Notes: generated from the letters alone by a model not told the origin. A DNA stretch of 64,000 nucleotides from Bacillota bacterium (GCA_021768085.1 JAETOJ010000003.1:1-64000); one strand, 5' to 3'. Positions 7,772-16,025 are shown, counted from the stretch's first letter. Translations and numbers: made by a program.

Positions 7772-9700
7772 ATGCGTATTGGAAAAGCACGGGAAATTAC
7801 TCCCGATATGGAGAGATTGATTACCCTTATCCGAAACAAAGAAATAATACTATGGGCGGGGTCTGGCCTGTCTTTATATGCTGGCTACCCTTCTGGAACT
7901 ACATTTTGTGATATTATTTACAACGCTGCGAAGTCAGAAAGTGATAAAGCAATTCTGGCAAAGCACAAGTCGGTACTTATGAATATTGCTGAGGAATTTG
8001 AACAACTTTACTCAAGAGACGAACTGATTGGTTTGGTATCAGAATATTTTGATAAGGCCCCAAGCGTCAACCCACACGCCCACTATCTTTGTACGCAAAT
8101 ACCGCAGATTGATACTATTATTACTACGAACTATGATCGTTTGTTCGAGCATGTGTATGGGGATAAACTTTGCACTGTGGTAGGTACTCAATACAAAGCC
8201 CCTGATAAAAAGCCAGTTACTTTGTATAAAATACATGGTGATTCTTCTGACAGTGCGTCGGTTGTCCTTACAAGCAAAGATTATGCAAAATTTTATGAGG
8301 GCTTAAACTCTTTAATATGGAACAAGCTGAAAGTTATATTGGCAGAACATTCTGTATTGTTTATTGGGTACTCACTTGAAGATAAGAATATCGAGGACAT
8401 ATTTGAAAAGGTACTGTCTCAAGTCGATACATCCAAGTCAGAATTCTTTATTGTTGTTCCAACATTGGCAGAGCATAAACTTCGCCATTTCAACACCATT
8501 TGCAAAACAACGCATATACCCATTGATGGGGAGGAACTGTTGTCACTTGTTGAAAAAAGCATTAGAGAAAACATAGTTTTTGATGCGATAGATAAGAAAA
8601 TCAGTATCGATGAAGCCCAAACAGTCGCCTATAGACATGGTGTTCAACCGATATGGCGTTCAAGTCCAAGTGGTGAGAAAACGAGAATTGAAATTGACGA
8701 TTATATTGTAAATCCGTTTGGGTCTTTAATCTCCCAAGGAATGACGATTACTTCGTCTGCGGAAACTTATAGCCAGATGGAACACTTTATTGAGGACTGT
8801 GACTGTCATGAAATGATTTTGCCGCCGGAATGCTTAACTTTATTTGAAAATGTGAATGGGATCAATATTCCCAAGAATATTACTGCGAATGAAAATGGGG
8901 AAAGTGTTGTCAAGATTGAAAAGCCTGAGCAAATTGATGAAGTCATTCTAACTGTTGAAAATCATGATGTATATAGAGATTCTATTGTGCTTCGCTCTTT
9001 CTGGGGAAGTAAACGAAGACGAATGGTCGTTCAACTACCTACTATAAACATTTCCTTACTATTTGAAGGTACCTCTGTAAATATTAACCTTTCATTTTCT
9101 GATGAACGCTCTGCCAAAGAGACATTGGATGATATTACTCTTATTGACTTGTGGCATAAGGGCAATACGTTGGTATTTTCTAAAATATTAGGGAATGAGA
9201 TGGTGGCAATTCTTAAAATGCCGCCCATCGAAGATAAACCTGTCCTTGAAATATTATCGAATTATGTAAATAAGAATACAAAAGTTTACGGTCAAATTTT
9301 GAAACTTGAAAATTACCTTGAAACAGAATTTTTATTGCCGAAAAATCTTACTTATGCCGATAAATATGCTATAACAAAAGTATTATCAGCTTTTGAGCCT
9401 GTGGAAGTTGAAGATACCCGTTGGAACTTAGATTTACAATTGAACTGTGATAAACAATTATATGAAGCACTAAAAACCCCGTCCAACTATCCAATGAAAA
9501 TGACCGAAGAAATCGAAGAAAGTATCCACTTGTTTGGTCACGAGTATATTATTAGAGAGCAACAGTTCAGCATTCTTCGACCAGTTATAGGAAACACAGA
9601 TCAAGTTAGAGATACCCTTTTGTCTGAGGAAAAAGCCATTGCAAAAATAGTAAGTTCTACTGGAAGACTTATGTTACGGTGCAAAATGGAACAAGAATAG
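7772..9700 (+). CDS. SIR2-like NAD-binding protein, probable defence effector
   Basis: The N-terminal 270 residues form a SIR2-like domain (SIR2_2 type). Numbered from the upstream ATG at 7766, it has WAGSGLSLYAGYPSG at 30-44, TTNYD at 119-123, KIHGD at 154-158 and FIGYSLEDKNI near 198-208. Asn121 and His156 correspond to the catalytic pair of SIR2 NADases such as ThsA. The C-terminal 370 residues match no domain that I recognise; they look beta-rich and may sense the trigger. I chose the ATG at 7772 because GAGAGG is eight bases away, while it is two from the ATG at 7766. NAD depletion on phage infection is the likely role, by family analogy. Confidence 0.82.
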   Translation: MRIGKAREITPDMERLITLIRNKEIILWAGSGLSLYAGYPSGTTFCDIIYNAAKSESDKAILAKHKSVLMNIAEEFEQLYSRDELIGLVSEYFDKAPSVNPHAHYLCTQIPQIDTIITTNYDRLFEHVYGDKLCTVVGTQYKAPDKKPVTLYKIHGDSSDSASVVLTSKDYAKFYEGLNSLIWNKLKVILAEHSVLFIGYSLEDKNIEDIFEKVLSQVDTSKSEFFIVVPTLAEHKLRHFNTICKTTHIPIDGEELLSLVEKSIRENIVFDAIDKKISIDEAQTVAYRHGVQPIWRSSPSGEKTRIEIDDYIVNPFGSLISQGMTITSSAETYSQMEHFIEDCDCHEMILPPECLTLFENVNGINIPKNITANENGESVVKIEKPEQIDEVILTVENHDVYRDSIVLRSFWGSKRRRMVVQLPTINISLLFEGTSVNINLSFSDERSAKETLDDITLIDLWHKGNTLVFSKILGNEMVAILKMPPIEDKPVLEILSNYVNKNTKVYGQILKLENYLETEFLLPKNLTYADKYAITKVLSAFEPVEVEDTRWNLDLQLNCDKQLYEALKTPSNYPMKMTEEIEESIHLFGHEYIIREQQFSILRPVIGNTDQVRDTLLSEEKAIAKIVSSTGRLMLRCKMEQE

Positions 9701-9724
9701 TCATATTTTCTTATGGAGTAAATA

Positions 9725-9762
9725 CCGAGCCGGTGAGAATTAATTCATTCTCACCGGCTCGG
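9725..9762. terminator. Bidirectional terminator between cargo operon and tnpV
   Basis: A perfect 16-base stem (CCGAGCCGGTGAGAAT, 9725-9740, and its complement 9747-9762) closes a 6-base loop between the convergent SIR2-like gene and tnpV. Confidence 0.8.
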
Positions 9763-9768
9763 TTGACA

Positions 9769-10137
9769 TCAAGCGTAGATCAGTTCATTATAAATGATTT
9801 TCTCTGCCCGGTTTCGGATATTGTTCATTAGCCTTACCCACTCCATCTGATCCTCGGCTTTGAGCTGCTCTGTAATGCCCTCCTGCTCCGCCAGTTGCTT
9901 GACCAACTGAAAAAACATGGCTTCCGCCTGAGCGTCAATTTCAGACAGGTGACCGTCCAATTTACCGCTAAGCAACAGAGCGGTGTAGATAGGTTTCCGA
10001 TGCGTTTTCAGGTAGTGTTTCCGTCGTTGGCCCCAGATACCAACAGAAATGTTTTCAGGTGGGAGTAAATCAGGCAGGAAATAATCGCCATCCTGATGAT
10101 AGGTTCCGCCCATTTGTTCAAAAAATGCCTTTTCCAT
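9769..10137 (-). CDS. Transposon-encoded protein TnpV family
   Basis: The 122-residue protein matches TnpV throughout: GDYFLPDLLPPENISVGIWG, RRKHYLKTHRKPIYTALLLS, then GKLDGHLSEIDAQAEAMF and AEDQMEWVRLMNNIRNRAE. TnpV is a small conserved protein of Tn4451-like elements and related conjugative elements; its role is unproven. It is the last element gene before the host tRNA array, so it helps place the right border. Confidence 0.88.
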   Translation of the reverse strand: MEKAFFEQMGGTYHQDGDYFLPDLLPPENISVGIWGQRRKHYLKTHRKPIYTALLLSGKLDGHLSEIDAQAEAMFFQLVKQLAEQEGITEQLKAEDQMEWVRLMNNIRNRAEKIIYNELIYA

Positions 10138-10204
10138 GATGTAGTCCCCCGATATATTGAATTTCCTTGCAATTCAATCACTCTCGGCTGACATGACAAA
10201 AATT

Positions 10205-10237
10205 TTGGGAGGAACTTCCTTACGAAGTTCCTCCCAA
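10205..10237 (-). terminator. Terminator of the tRNA array
   Basis: A perfect 14-base stem (10205-10218 with 10224-10237) closes a 5-base loop and on the minus strand is followed by AAAATTTTTG. It lies 40 bases after tRNA-Lys in the direction of transcription. Confidence 0.75.
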
Positions 10238-10277
10238 GTGCGGGATTTTTGCTTACATCTCGTTTGTCAACGAGACT

Positions 10278-10353
10278 TGGTGACCCAGCGGGGACTCGAA
10301 CCCCGGACCTTCGCCTTAAAAGGGCGTTGCTCTACCAACTGAGCTACTGGGTC
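10278..10353 (-). tRNA. tRNA-Lys (TTT)
   Basis: The 76-base cloverleaf has acceptor GACCCAG/CTGGGTC, A73 and an encoded CCA (10278-10280). The anticodon loop is CTTTTAA, giving TTT. The T arm GGGGTTCGAGTCCCC is complete. It is the last tRNA of the array. Confidence 0.95.
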
Positions 10354-10531
10354 AAATTCAATTTTGCGCCCCCACAAAGCCGTCTATCGGCCTTACGGGA
10401 AGCGGAACCAAGTGGACTTTCCCTAAACGGGGTCGTCTGGCCGCCGCAACCTGGAGAACAGAGGGACAATGGAATGGAGTGCGGGACACCCGCTGGACGT
10501 CCCACACGGAACGGACTTTGCCCTAACGGGC

Positions 10532-10563
10532 CCCCGGGCCGCCGCCCTTCAGGTGGCCTGGGG
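10532..10563 (+). repeat. GCCCTTCA-loop palindromic repeat, copy with GGCC stem
   Basis: A 12-base stem CCCCGGGCCGCC pairs with GGTGGCCTGGGG around loop GCCCTTCA. The stem differs from other copies in both arms yet still pairs (two G-T). It is preceded by ACTTTGCCC, as other copies are. Confidence 0.7.
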
Positions 10564-10638
10564 ACAGAAGGGACAAGGGAGCGGAGAGTAGGATACCCGC
10601 AGGGTACAACACATGGAACGGCTTTGCCCTAACGGGGC

Positions 10639-10670
10639 CCCCGCAAAGCCGCCCTTTAGACTTTGTGGGG
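10639..10670 (+). repeat. GCCCTTCA-loop palindromic repeat copy
   Basis: CCCCGCAAAG (10639-10648) pairs with CTTTGTGGGG (10661-10670). The loop part is CCGCCCTTTAGA. TTTGCCCTAACGGGG precedes it. Confidence 0.7.
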
Positions 10671-10700
10671 AAGCGAAGAAATTTCCTGTCCGGCGCAGCT

Positions 10701-10723
10701 TTCCGCCGCCCTTCAGGCGGGAA
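10701..10723 (+). repeat. GCCCTTCA-loop palindromic repeat, short variant
   Basis: TTCCGCC and GGCGGGAA flank the conserved loop GCCCTTCA (10708-10715), and GAAGCGGAGCGG follows as in other copies. The stem is a third, unrelated pairing. Confidence 0.5.
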
Positions 10724-10750
10724 GCGGAGCGGTAAGGGGAATTTCTGAGC

Positions 10751-10825
10751 TGGCTGGGATGGCTGGACTCGAACCAGCGAATGCGGGAGTCAAAGTCCCG
10801 TGCCTTACCACTTGGCTACACCCCA
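10751..10825 (-). tRNA. tRNA-Gln (TTG)
   Basis: The 75-base cloverleaf has acceptor TGGGGTG/CATCCCA, G73 and encoded CCA. The anticodon loop CTTTGAC gives TTG. The D arm GCCAAGTGGTAAGGC and T arm CTGGTTCGAGTCCAG are intact. Confidence 0.95.
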
Positions 10826-10878
10826 ATATAGAAGTGAGGCAAGGGCCGGAGCGGACGCTCCGGCCCTCAGCCACGGTA

Positions 10879-10955
10879 TGGGGTGGGTAATGGGGCTCGA
10901 ACCCACGACACCCGGAACCACAATCCGGTGCTCTGCCAGCTGAGCTATACCCACC
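10879..10955 (-). tRNA. tRNA-His (GTG)
   Basis: The 77-base gene includes the extra G at -1 that faces C73, the hallmark of tRNA-His. Acceptor GTGGGTA/TACCCAC, anticodon loop TTGTGGT, encoded CCA. Confidence 0.96.
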
Positions 10956-11043
10956 ATATGCAATTTAGAAGCTACCCAAACGAACCCCTGAAAGGCCAGC
11001 AAGCGGGGTTATGCCGGGAAAGGGCGACTTTGCCCAATGGGGC

Positions 11044-11075
11044 CCCCGCAAAGCCACCCTCCAGGCTTTGTGGGG
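11044..11075 (+). repeat. GCCCTTCA-loop palindromic repeat copy
   Basis: CCCCGCAAAGCC (11044-11055) pairs with GGCTTTGTGGGG (11064-11075), loop ACCCTCCA. CGACTTTGCCC precedes and AAAGGAATGGAGCGGAATTT follows. Confidence 0.75.
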
Positions 11076-11114
11076 AAGAGAGAAAGGAATGGAGCGGAAT
11101 TTCTTCCGACGCCT

Positions 11115-11191
<77 letters not shown>

Positions 11192-11253
11192 GTATCAAAA
11201 GAGAAGACGGGGCAGGGAAACGGAACCAAGCGGACTTTGCGCCCAAACGGGGC

Positions 11254-11285
11254 CCCCGCAAAGCCGCCCTTCAGGCTTTGTGGGG
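11254..11285 (+). repeat. GCCCTTCA-loop palindromic repeat, best copy
   Basis: CCCCGCAAAGCC (11254-11265), loop GCCCTTCA, GGCTTTGTGGGG (11274-11285). GCGGACTTTGC precedes and AAGGAATGGAGCGG follows, so the full unit is about 80-100 bases. Confidence 0.8.
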
Positions 11286-11359
11286 AAAGGAGGAAGGAAT
11301 GGAGCGGGTGGAGTCCTCGCCGAAGGCGGGGACGGAACGGAGCGGAATTTCTTCCGACG

Positions 11360-11433
11360 TGGAGCGGGTGATGGGAATCGAACCCACGCGACCAGCTTGG
11401 AAGGCTGGGATTCTACCATTGAACTACACCCGC
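11360..11433 (-). tRNA. tRNA-Gly (TCC)
   Basis: The 74-base cloverleaf has acceptor GCGGGTG/CACCCGC, T73 and encoded CCA. The anticodon loop CTTCCAA gives TCC. It is the first tRNA of the array. Confidence 0.95.
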
Positions 11434-11466
11434 ACAAAGGGCGCATCCACAAATGTCAGCCTGGAT

Positions 11467-11495
11467 ATGATAGCATAAACCCCATCCGTTGTCAA
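11467..11495 (-). promoter_or_regulatory. Promoter of the tRNA array
   Basis: On the minus strand TTGACA (11495-11490) and TATCAT (11472-11467) are 17 bases apart, 34 bases before tRNA-Gly. Confidence 0.75.
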
Positions 11496-11522
11496 TCCCC
11501 TCACACAAAAAACCCGGAAAAA

Positions 11523-11550
11523 GGCCCGCGCAGCCGCCGCCGCGCGGGCC
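11523..11550 (-). terminator. Terminator of the histidine kinase gene
   Basis: GGCCCGCGC (11523-11531) pairs with GCGCGGGCC (11542-11550), and TTTTTCC follows on the minus strand, just after the kinase stop. Confidence 0.75.
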
Positions 11551-11555
11551 CATGC

Positions 11556-13886
11556 TCACAGGCGCAGAATGGGCAGCCCCTCCGGATCCTCCCCCGCCAG
11601 GGGCAGGGTCACCGTGGCCTTGAACAGATCCCCGTCTATGCTGATCTCAAATTTCCCGTGCTGGAGCTCCGTCAGCGACTGGGCGATGGACAGCCCCAGT
11701 CCGCTGCCCGAGGCGTTGCGGGACTCGTCCCCCCGGACAAACCGCTCCATCAGCCGCTCCGCCGGGATATCCAGCGGATCCCGGGAGATGTTCTTCACCG
11801 ACAGCACCGCCCGGCCCCCGTTCTCCCGCAGCTCCACGTACACCCGGGTGCCCGGCAGGGCGTATTTGGCGCAGTTGGTCAGCAGGTTGTCCAGCACCCG
11901 CCACAGGTGCCGGCCGTCCGCCTCCACCCAGACGGCCTCCTCCGGCAGGGTGCGCACCACCGTCAGCCCCTGGGCCTCTAAGCGCTCGCCGCACTCCGCC
12001 AGGGCCTGATCCGCCAGCTGCTTGAAGTCCAGCCGCTCCCAGTTCACCGTCAGGTTGCCCGTGGACGCCTTGGACGCCTCCACCAGATCCTCCGTCAGCT
12101 TCTTCAGCCGCTGGCTCTTGCGATCCAGCACCTCGATATACTCCCGGGCCTTGGGATCCTGTATGTCCACCTTTTTCAGCAGATCCACGTAGTTGATGAT
12201 GGAGGTCAGCGGCGTTTTCAGATCATGGGACACGTTGGTGATGAGCTCCGCCTTGAAGTGCTCGCTACGCATCCGCTCGTCCACCGCCGTGGAGATGGCG
12301 TGGCCCAGGTTGTTCAGCTCGTCGGCATGGCCCCTCAAGTCCGGCAGCATCCGCTGGGTGTCGATCTGGTAGCCGGGATTGCCGCCGATGATCTCCTGGG
12401 TGCCGCGGCGGATCTTCTTCCACTGGTAGGCCCAGGTACACAGGTAGGCCGCCGCCAGGAGAGTTCCCAGCAGCCACGGCCCGGCGGCCCACCGGATGGT
12501 AGCCAATGTGAAGATCGGGTATGCCATACAGCCTATCACCGCCTTCCAGATCAGGGGAACGGCCTGAACGGCCCGTCCCAATGCCCCGGCCAACCGCCAC
12601 AGCGTATGCCAGCACCACGCGCAGACTGCCCACGTCCAGGTGTTGCGCAGCAGGGTGTGGGCCTTGGCCCGGGCGCACACCGTCACCAGCGCCGCCAGGC
12701 CCATGGCCGCCGCCGCGGCCACCCCAAATCCCACGCCGATGAGCTGCATAAACATGGGGAAGTCCCCGTAGGCATCGGCCACAATGACAATGCCCAGCGC
12801 CACCGCCCCCACGCCGCCCAGCAGCAGCAGGGTCAGCAGCACATCCCCGGGCATCCGGTGGAACCAGTTGAGGTAGACCCCCTCCACCCCCCGCTTGCGG
12901 CCCGCGCCGCAGCACAGGTACACCGTCAGCAGCACCCCCAGCGTGCCCAGCATGATGGTGGCGGCCAGATATCCCTCCCGGGCGGCCTGCCACTCGGCCA
13001 GCTTGTCGGCGGCCCGCTTGTACTGATCGTCCACCCGGAGGGCTTCGTCCACCCAGAAGATAAGGCTTGCGTTGGTCTCCTCCCGCTCCGCGGCGGCCTC
13101 CGGGGTGAGCGTCCAGGTCAGGCTCTCCGGCTCGAAGATGTAGCCAAACTCGTTGGCCTCCAGGCAGGCCCGGATGGTGGGGTAGTAGATGTAACGCTCC
13201 CCGTCCGCTTCCACCACCCGCAGCGCATAGGTATCGCCGTTCTCGTCGGCCAGGATCTGATCTCCCCCAATGGCAACGGGGTCGCCGCCGCTGTCCACCA
13301 GTTGGGCGGACACACCCTCCTCTTTCGCCTTTCGGGCGGCATCCACCCAGATGGGCAGCAGGTCGCGCCAGTCGGAGTGATAGCGCACGCCGGCGTAGTC
13401 CTTGGCGTTGACGCTGCTGGCCGGGTGCTCCTCGTTATAATATTCCCAGCCGGTACTGATGCTCTGGGTTTTGCCTGTTCCCCGGCGGAATTCCACCCCG
13501 TAGTCGGTGTCCACCTTGGTGCTGTCCTCCTGGGTATTGCCGTAGATCACCTTGCCGTCCTTGTCCAGCAGCTGCCAGCGCAGGTTGGTGGCCCCGGCGT
13601 CAAACTCCGCCTCATACCGCTCAATGGCCCGCCGCTCCGACAGATCCAGCCCCTCCCCCGCCGCCTGTTTGTCCTTCAGATCCACCAGATAACGCACCAT
13701 AAAATAGTCCTGCCGCACCAGATATTTCTGGGTATAGCCGCTGCTCTCGTCATAGAAGTAGGCATCGCCCCACAGCGCGTCGAAGTTGGCCATCTGGTAC
13801 CAGGACATGATTGCGGTGGCGGTGAACGCCGCCACCGCCGCCATGAAGGCCAGGGCCTTCATGGCCATATTTTCCCGCCATTTCAT
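11556..13886 (-). CDS. Membrane sensor histidine kinase
   Basis: The 776-residue kinase starts at the ATG that overlaps the stop of the response regulator (ATGA, 13883-13886), with GGAG eight bases before. It has a first membrane helix (about 9-27), a long outer domain of about 290 residues, then a cluster of five or six membrane helices (about 310-500). HisKA shows the phospho-acceptor in NVSHDLKTPLTSIINY, and the ATPase domain has an N box (NLLTNCAKYA) and GSGLGLSIAQ. It passes phosphate to the partner regulator. The signal is unknown. The large outer domain plus membrane cluster is an unusual layout shared by some Clostridial kinases. Confidence 0.92.
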   Translation of the reverse strand: MKWRENMAMKALAFMAAVAAFTATAIMSWYQMANFDALWGDAYFYDESSGYTQKYLVRQDYFMVRYLVDLKDKQAAGEGLDLSERRAIERYEAEFDAGATNLRWQLLDKDGKVIYGNTQEDSTKVDTDYGVEFRRGTGKTQSISTGWEYYNEEHPASSVNAKDYAGVRYHSDWRDLLPIWVDAARKAKEEGVSAQLVDSGGDPVAIGGDQILADENGDTYALRVVEADGERYIYYPTIRACLEANEFGYIFEPESLTWTLTPEAAAEREETNASLIFWVDEALRVDDQYKRAADKLAEWQAAREGYLAATIMLGTLGVLLTVYLCCGAGRKRGVEGVYLNWFHRMPGDVLLTLLLLGGVGAVALGIVIVADAYGDFPMFMQLIGVGFGVAAAAAMGLAALVTVCARAKAHTLLRNTWTWAVCAWCWHTLWRLAGALGRAVQAVPLIWKAVIGCMAYPIFTLATIRWAAGPWLLGTLLAAAYLCTWAYQWKKIRRGTQEIIGGNPGYQIDTQRMLPDLRGHADELNNLGHAISTAVDERMRSEHFKAELITNVSHDLKTPLTSIINYVDLLKKVDIQDPKAREYIEVLDRKSQRLKKLTEDLVEASKASTGNLTVNWERLDFKQLADQALAECGERLEAQGLTVVRTLPEEAVWVEADGRHLWRVLDNLLTNCAKYALPGTRVYVELRENGGRAVLSVKNISRDPLDIPAERLMERFVRGDESRNASGSGLGLSIAQSLTELQHGKFEISIDGDLFKATVTLPLAGEDPEGLPILRL

Positions 13887-14584
13887 GACATTTTCTCCAT
13901 TTTGTACCCCAGCCCCCACACCACCTTGAGATACCGGGGATTGGCGGGGTCGATTTCGATTTTCTCCCGCAGGTGCCGGATGTGGACGGCCACGGTGTTC
14001 TCGCTGCCCAGGGCGGGGTCGTTCCACACCTGCTCGTAGATCTGGGCGGTGGAGTACACCCGGCCCAGGTTCTTCATCAGCAGCCGCAGGATGTTGTACT
14101 CAATGGGGGTGAGGCTCACCGGCTCGCCGTCCACCGTCACCGCCTTGGCCTCGTCGTCCATGACGATGGTGCCGTTGCGCAGGGCGCCGTCCTCCGTCTC
14201 CGCCGCGGCCTTGCCCCCCAGGGTGGTGTACCGCCGCAGCTGGCTTTTCACCCGGGCCAGCACCTCGATGGGGTTGAAGGGCTTGGTGATATAGTCGTCC
14301 GCGCCGATGTTCAGCCCCAGCACCTTGTCGGTGTCCTCGCTCTTGGCGGTGAGCAGGATGATGGGAATGTTGCCCTCCTCCCGCAGCTTAGCGGTGGCCC
14401 GGATCCCGTCCAGCCTGGGCATCATCACGTCCATGAGGATGAGGTCGATATTCTCCGTGCGCACCGCGGCGATGGCCTCCTCCCCGTTGTAGGCCGACAC
14501 CGTGCGGTAGCCCTCGCTGGTGAGGTAGATCTCCAGCGCCGAGACGATGTCCTTATCGTCATCGCAGATCAGAACCGTATACAT
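13883..14584 (-). CDS. OmpR/PhoB-family response regulator
   Basis: The 233-residue protein has a receiver domain with the acidic pocket DDD (8-10), phospho-acceptor in LILMDVMMP (Asp52) and Lys in ITKPF. A winged-helix DNA-binding domain follows (SLTPIEYNILRLLMKN, VHIRHLREKIE, VVWGLGYK). It is the first gene of a two-gene operon with the kinase. AGGGGGG lies seven bases before the ATG. Confidence 0.95.
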   Translation of the reverse strand: MYTVLICDDDKDIVSALEIYLTSEGYRTVSAYNGEEAIAAVRTENIDLILMDVMMPRLDGIRATAKLREEGNIPIILLTAKSEDTDKVLGLNIGADDYITKPFNPIEVLARVKSQLRRYTTLGGKAAAETEDGALRNGTIVMDDEAKAVTVDGEPVSLTPIEYNILRLLMKNLGRVYSTAQIYEQVWNDPALGSENTVAVHIRHLREKIEIDPANPRYLKVVWGLGYKMEKMS

Positions 14585-14621
14585 CAGCAGTCCCCCCTAT
14601 TACAACTACTATACTATTATC

Positions 14622-14650
14622 ATACTATCAGGCCGCCCATTAAGCCGCAA
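14622..14650 (-). promoter_or_regulatory. Possible promoter of the two-component operon
   Basis: TTGCGG and TAGTAT on the minus strand are 17 bases apart. Just upstream, CTTAAA and TTTAAG form an inverted pair (about 14662-14678) that could be a regulator site. Confidence 0.4.
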
Positions 14651-14686
14651 GGGGGAAAATCCTTAAATTCCGTTTAAGAAGGATAA

Positions 14687-14714
14687 AACCGCTCCGGACG
14701 GATCCGGGACGGTT
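14687..14714 (-). terminator. Imperfect terminator hairpin after the CmpB-like gene
   Basis: AACCGCTCCGGA (14687-14698) and TCCGGGACGGTT (14703-14714) pair with two mismatched positions, and TTTTATCC follows on the minus strand. Confidence 0.5.
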
Positions 14715-14726
14715 CTATCTCGCTTC

Positions 14727-15431
14727 TCAGTCATACCACCCGATCTCGCTCAAGATGCCCATGTTGGGGTAGCGGGCGTGGAGCACACCGTCGGGAAAGG
14801 CGGCGTCCAGAAAACGGCTGACGGCCCCCAGGGCAGGCTCTCCCTCCCGGCGGCGCTCCATGCGCCCCAGGGCGGCGGCGGTGACAACGGTGCTGAACAT
14901 CAGAAAGGCAGCGGCGCCCATGGCGATCCGCCGGCCCCGCTCCCGGGGGATGCGGCCCACAAATCGGCACAGCGCGGGACAGACCGTCCGCACCCACAGC
15001 ACCGCCGCCGCGCCCCAGAACAGGCAAAACACCAGGTTCACCCGCCCGTTCAGGTTCAGCGGCAGATGCCGGTAGTCCCAGAAGCAGGCCCCGAACAGCA
15101 CCTCCTGGATCAGGGAGCATATGTACTCGTACACGCCGCCCAACACCGTTCCCGTCAGGAAGATCTGGGCGTTGGAGCGCTGATCCATCCGGTGGAACAC
15201 CAGGGTGAGCAGCACCGCCCCGGCCCCCCAGACAATGCTGAACTGGCCGTAGAGCAGGCTGCTGCGGCTGGTCAGCTCCCCCCGGGTCACCAGCCAGAAT
15301 ACCACCTCCACCAGATCCCCCACCACCCCAGCGATGAGGAACAGCCAGAACACCCAATAAAGGGTTAGGGGACCGTGTCCGGTATTCAGCGCGTTCTCCT
15401 TTTCACGCTGTTGGGCGATTTCTCTGATCAT
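14727..15431 (-). CDS. Putative ABC transporter type IV membrane protein (CmpB family)
   Basis: The 234-residue protein has about five membrane helices (WVFWLFLIAGVVGDLVEVVFW near 22-42, then near 65, 90, 130 and 165). GGVYEYICSLIQEVLFGACF and WDYRHLPLNLNGRVNL are the marks of the CmpB/type IV permease family (PF06541). The start at 15431 has AAGGAGG with good spacing; a start six codons upstream is open but has no site. Transported substrate unknown. Confidence 0.8.
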   Translation of the reverse strand: MIREIAQQREKENALNTGHGPLTLYWVFWLFLIAGVVGDLVEVVFWLVTRGELTSRSSLLYGQFSIVWGAGAVLLTLVFHRMDQRSNAQIFLTGTVLGGVYEYICSLIQEVLFGACFWDYRHLPLNLNGRVNLVFCLFWGAAAVLWVRTVCPALCRFVGRIPRERGRRIAMGAAAFLMFSTVVTAAALGRMERRREGEPALGAVSRFLDAAFPDGVLHARYPNMGILSEIGWYD

Positions 15432-15538
15432 GTTATCCCTCCTTGGCACGGGGCGGTCACTTTATATTATCAGCATAGCATAAGCCCAGTTGAAAAATGC
15501 GAAAGGAAATCTAAAAGTTTTTTTAAGTTTGCGACAGC

Positions 15539-15568
15539 AAGGCCCGCGCCCCAGCGGGCGCGGGCCTT
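15539..15568. terminator. GC-rich hairpin, possible terminator after the HIT gene
   Basis: A perfect 13-base stem (AAGGCCCGCGCCC, 15539-15551, with 15556-15568) closes a 4-base loop. It is downstream of the HIT gene on the minus strand but lacks a direct T-run. Confidence 0.5.
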
Positions 15569-15582
15569 TACCAAAACGGGCC

Positions 15583-15612
15583 CCTGCAAAGCCGTCCTTC
15601 AGGCTTTGCGGG
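15583..15612 (+). repeat. GCCCTTCA-loop palindromic repeat copy
   Basis: CCTGCAAAGCC pairs with GGCTTTGCGGG around GTCCTTCA. GGGAGCGGA follows, as in the tRNA-region copies. Confidence 0.7.
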
Positions 15613-15686
15613 AAAAGGAGGGGCAAGGGAGCGGACGCAGCTTTCGCCGAAGGCGGAATCTGCGCTGAGCGGACTTTGCCCCGACG

Positions 15687-16025
15687 TCAACCCGGAGGCC
15701 AGGTCATATCCCGGCCCGCCAGCACGTGGAAGTGCAGATGAGGCACGGACTGGCCCGCCTGCTCGCCGCAGTTGGACACCACCCGGAAGTCGGTGACGCC
15801 CAGCTCCTTCGTCACCTTGGCGATGACCTCGAAGCAGTGGGCGGCGATGGCGGAATTATCCGCCGTAATGGCCCCGCAGGACGCGATGTGGGTTTTAGGA
15901 ATCACCAGAAAGTGGACGGGGGCCTGGGGATCGATGTCGTAAAAGGCCAGGCATTGATCATCCTCATAGACCTTTTTAGAGGGAATTTCCCCCTTGACAA
16001 TTTTGCAGAACAGGCAGTCGGACAT
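15687..16025 (-). CDS. HIT family protein (HinT-like)
   Basis: The 112-residue protein has the histidine triad HLHFHVLAG (His96, 98, 100), the N-terminal CLFCKIVKGEIPS of the HinT branch and VIPKTHIAS. HinT proteins hydrolyse nucleoside phosphoramidates. It is the last gene of the alaS transcript, with the cupin gene 13 bases upstream. A partial loss of the usual C-terminal GGR is seen (ends AGRDMTWPPG, which is the normal form). Confidence 0.93.
   Translation of the reverse strand: MSDCLFCKIVKGEIPSKKVYEDDQCLAFYDIDPQAPVHFLVIPKTHIASCGAITADNSAIAAHCFEVIAKVTKELGVTDFRVVSNCGEQAGQSVPHLHFHVLAGRDMTWPPG

Larger units (their letters stand above)
1..10200. mobile_element. Integrative mobilizable element (right part; left end outside window)
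   Basis: The block joins a large serine recombinase, TnpW, a relaxase, MobC and, at the other end, TnpV, which are the conserved parts of Tn4451/Tn4555-like mobilizable elements of Clostridia. No conjugation genes are seen, so it would need a helper for transfer. The cargo is an MmeI-like restriction-methylation gene, a DUF2971 gene and a SIR2-like gene. The right border is not resolved: TnpV starts at 10137, and the host tRNA-Lys with its terminator begins near 10205, so the border should lie between them. Base composition changes several times inside, as expected for an assembled element. Confidence 0.8.

Noticed and set aside
14049-14677. Plus-strand frames antisense to the response regulator
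   Set aside because: The sense-strand regulator is unmistakable; the antisense frames have no features.
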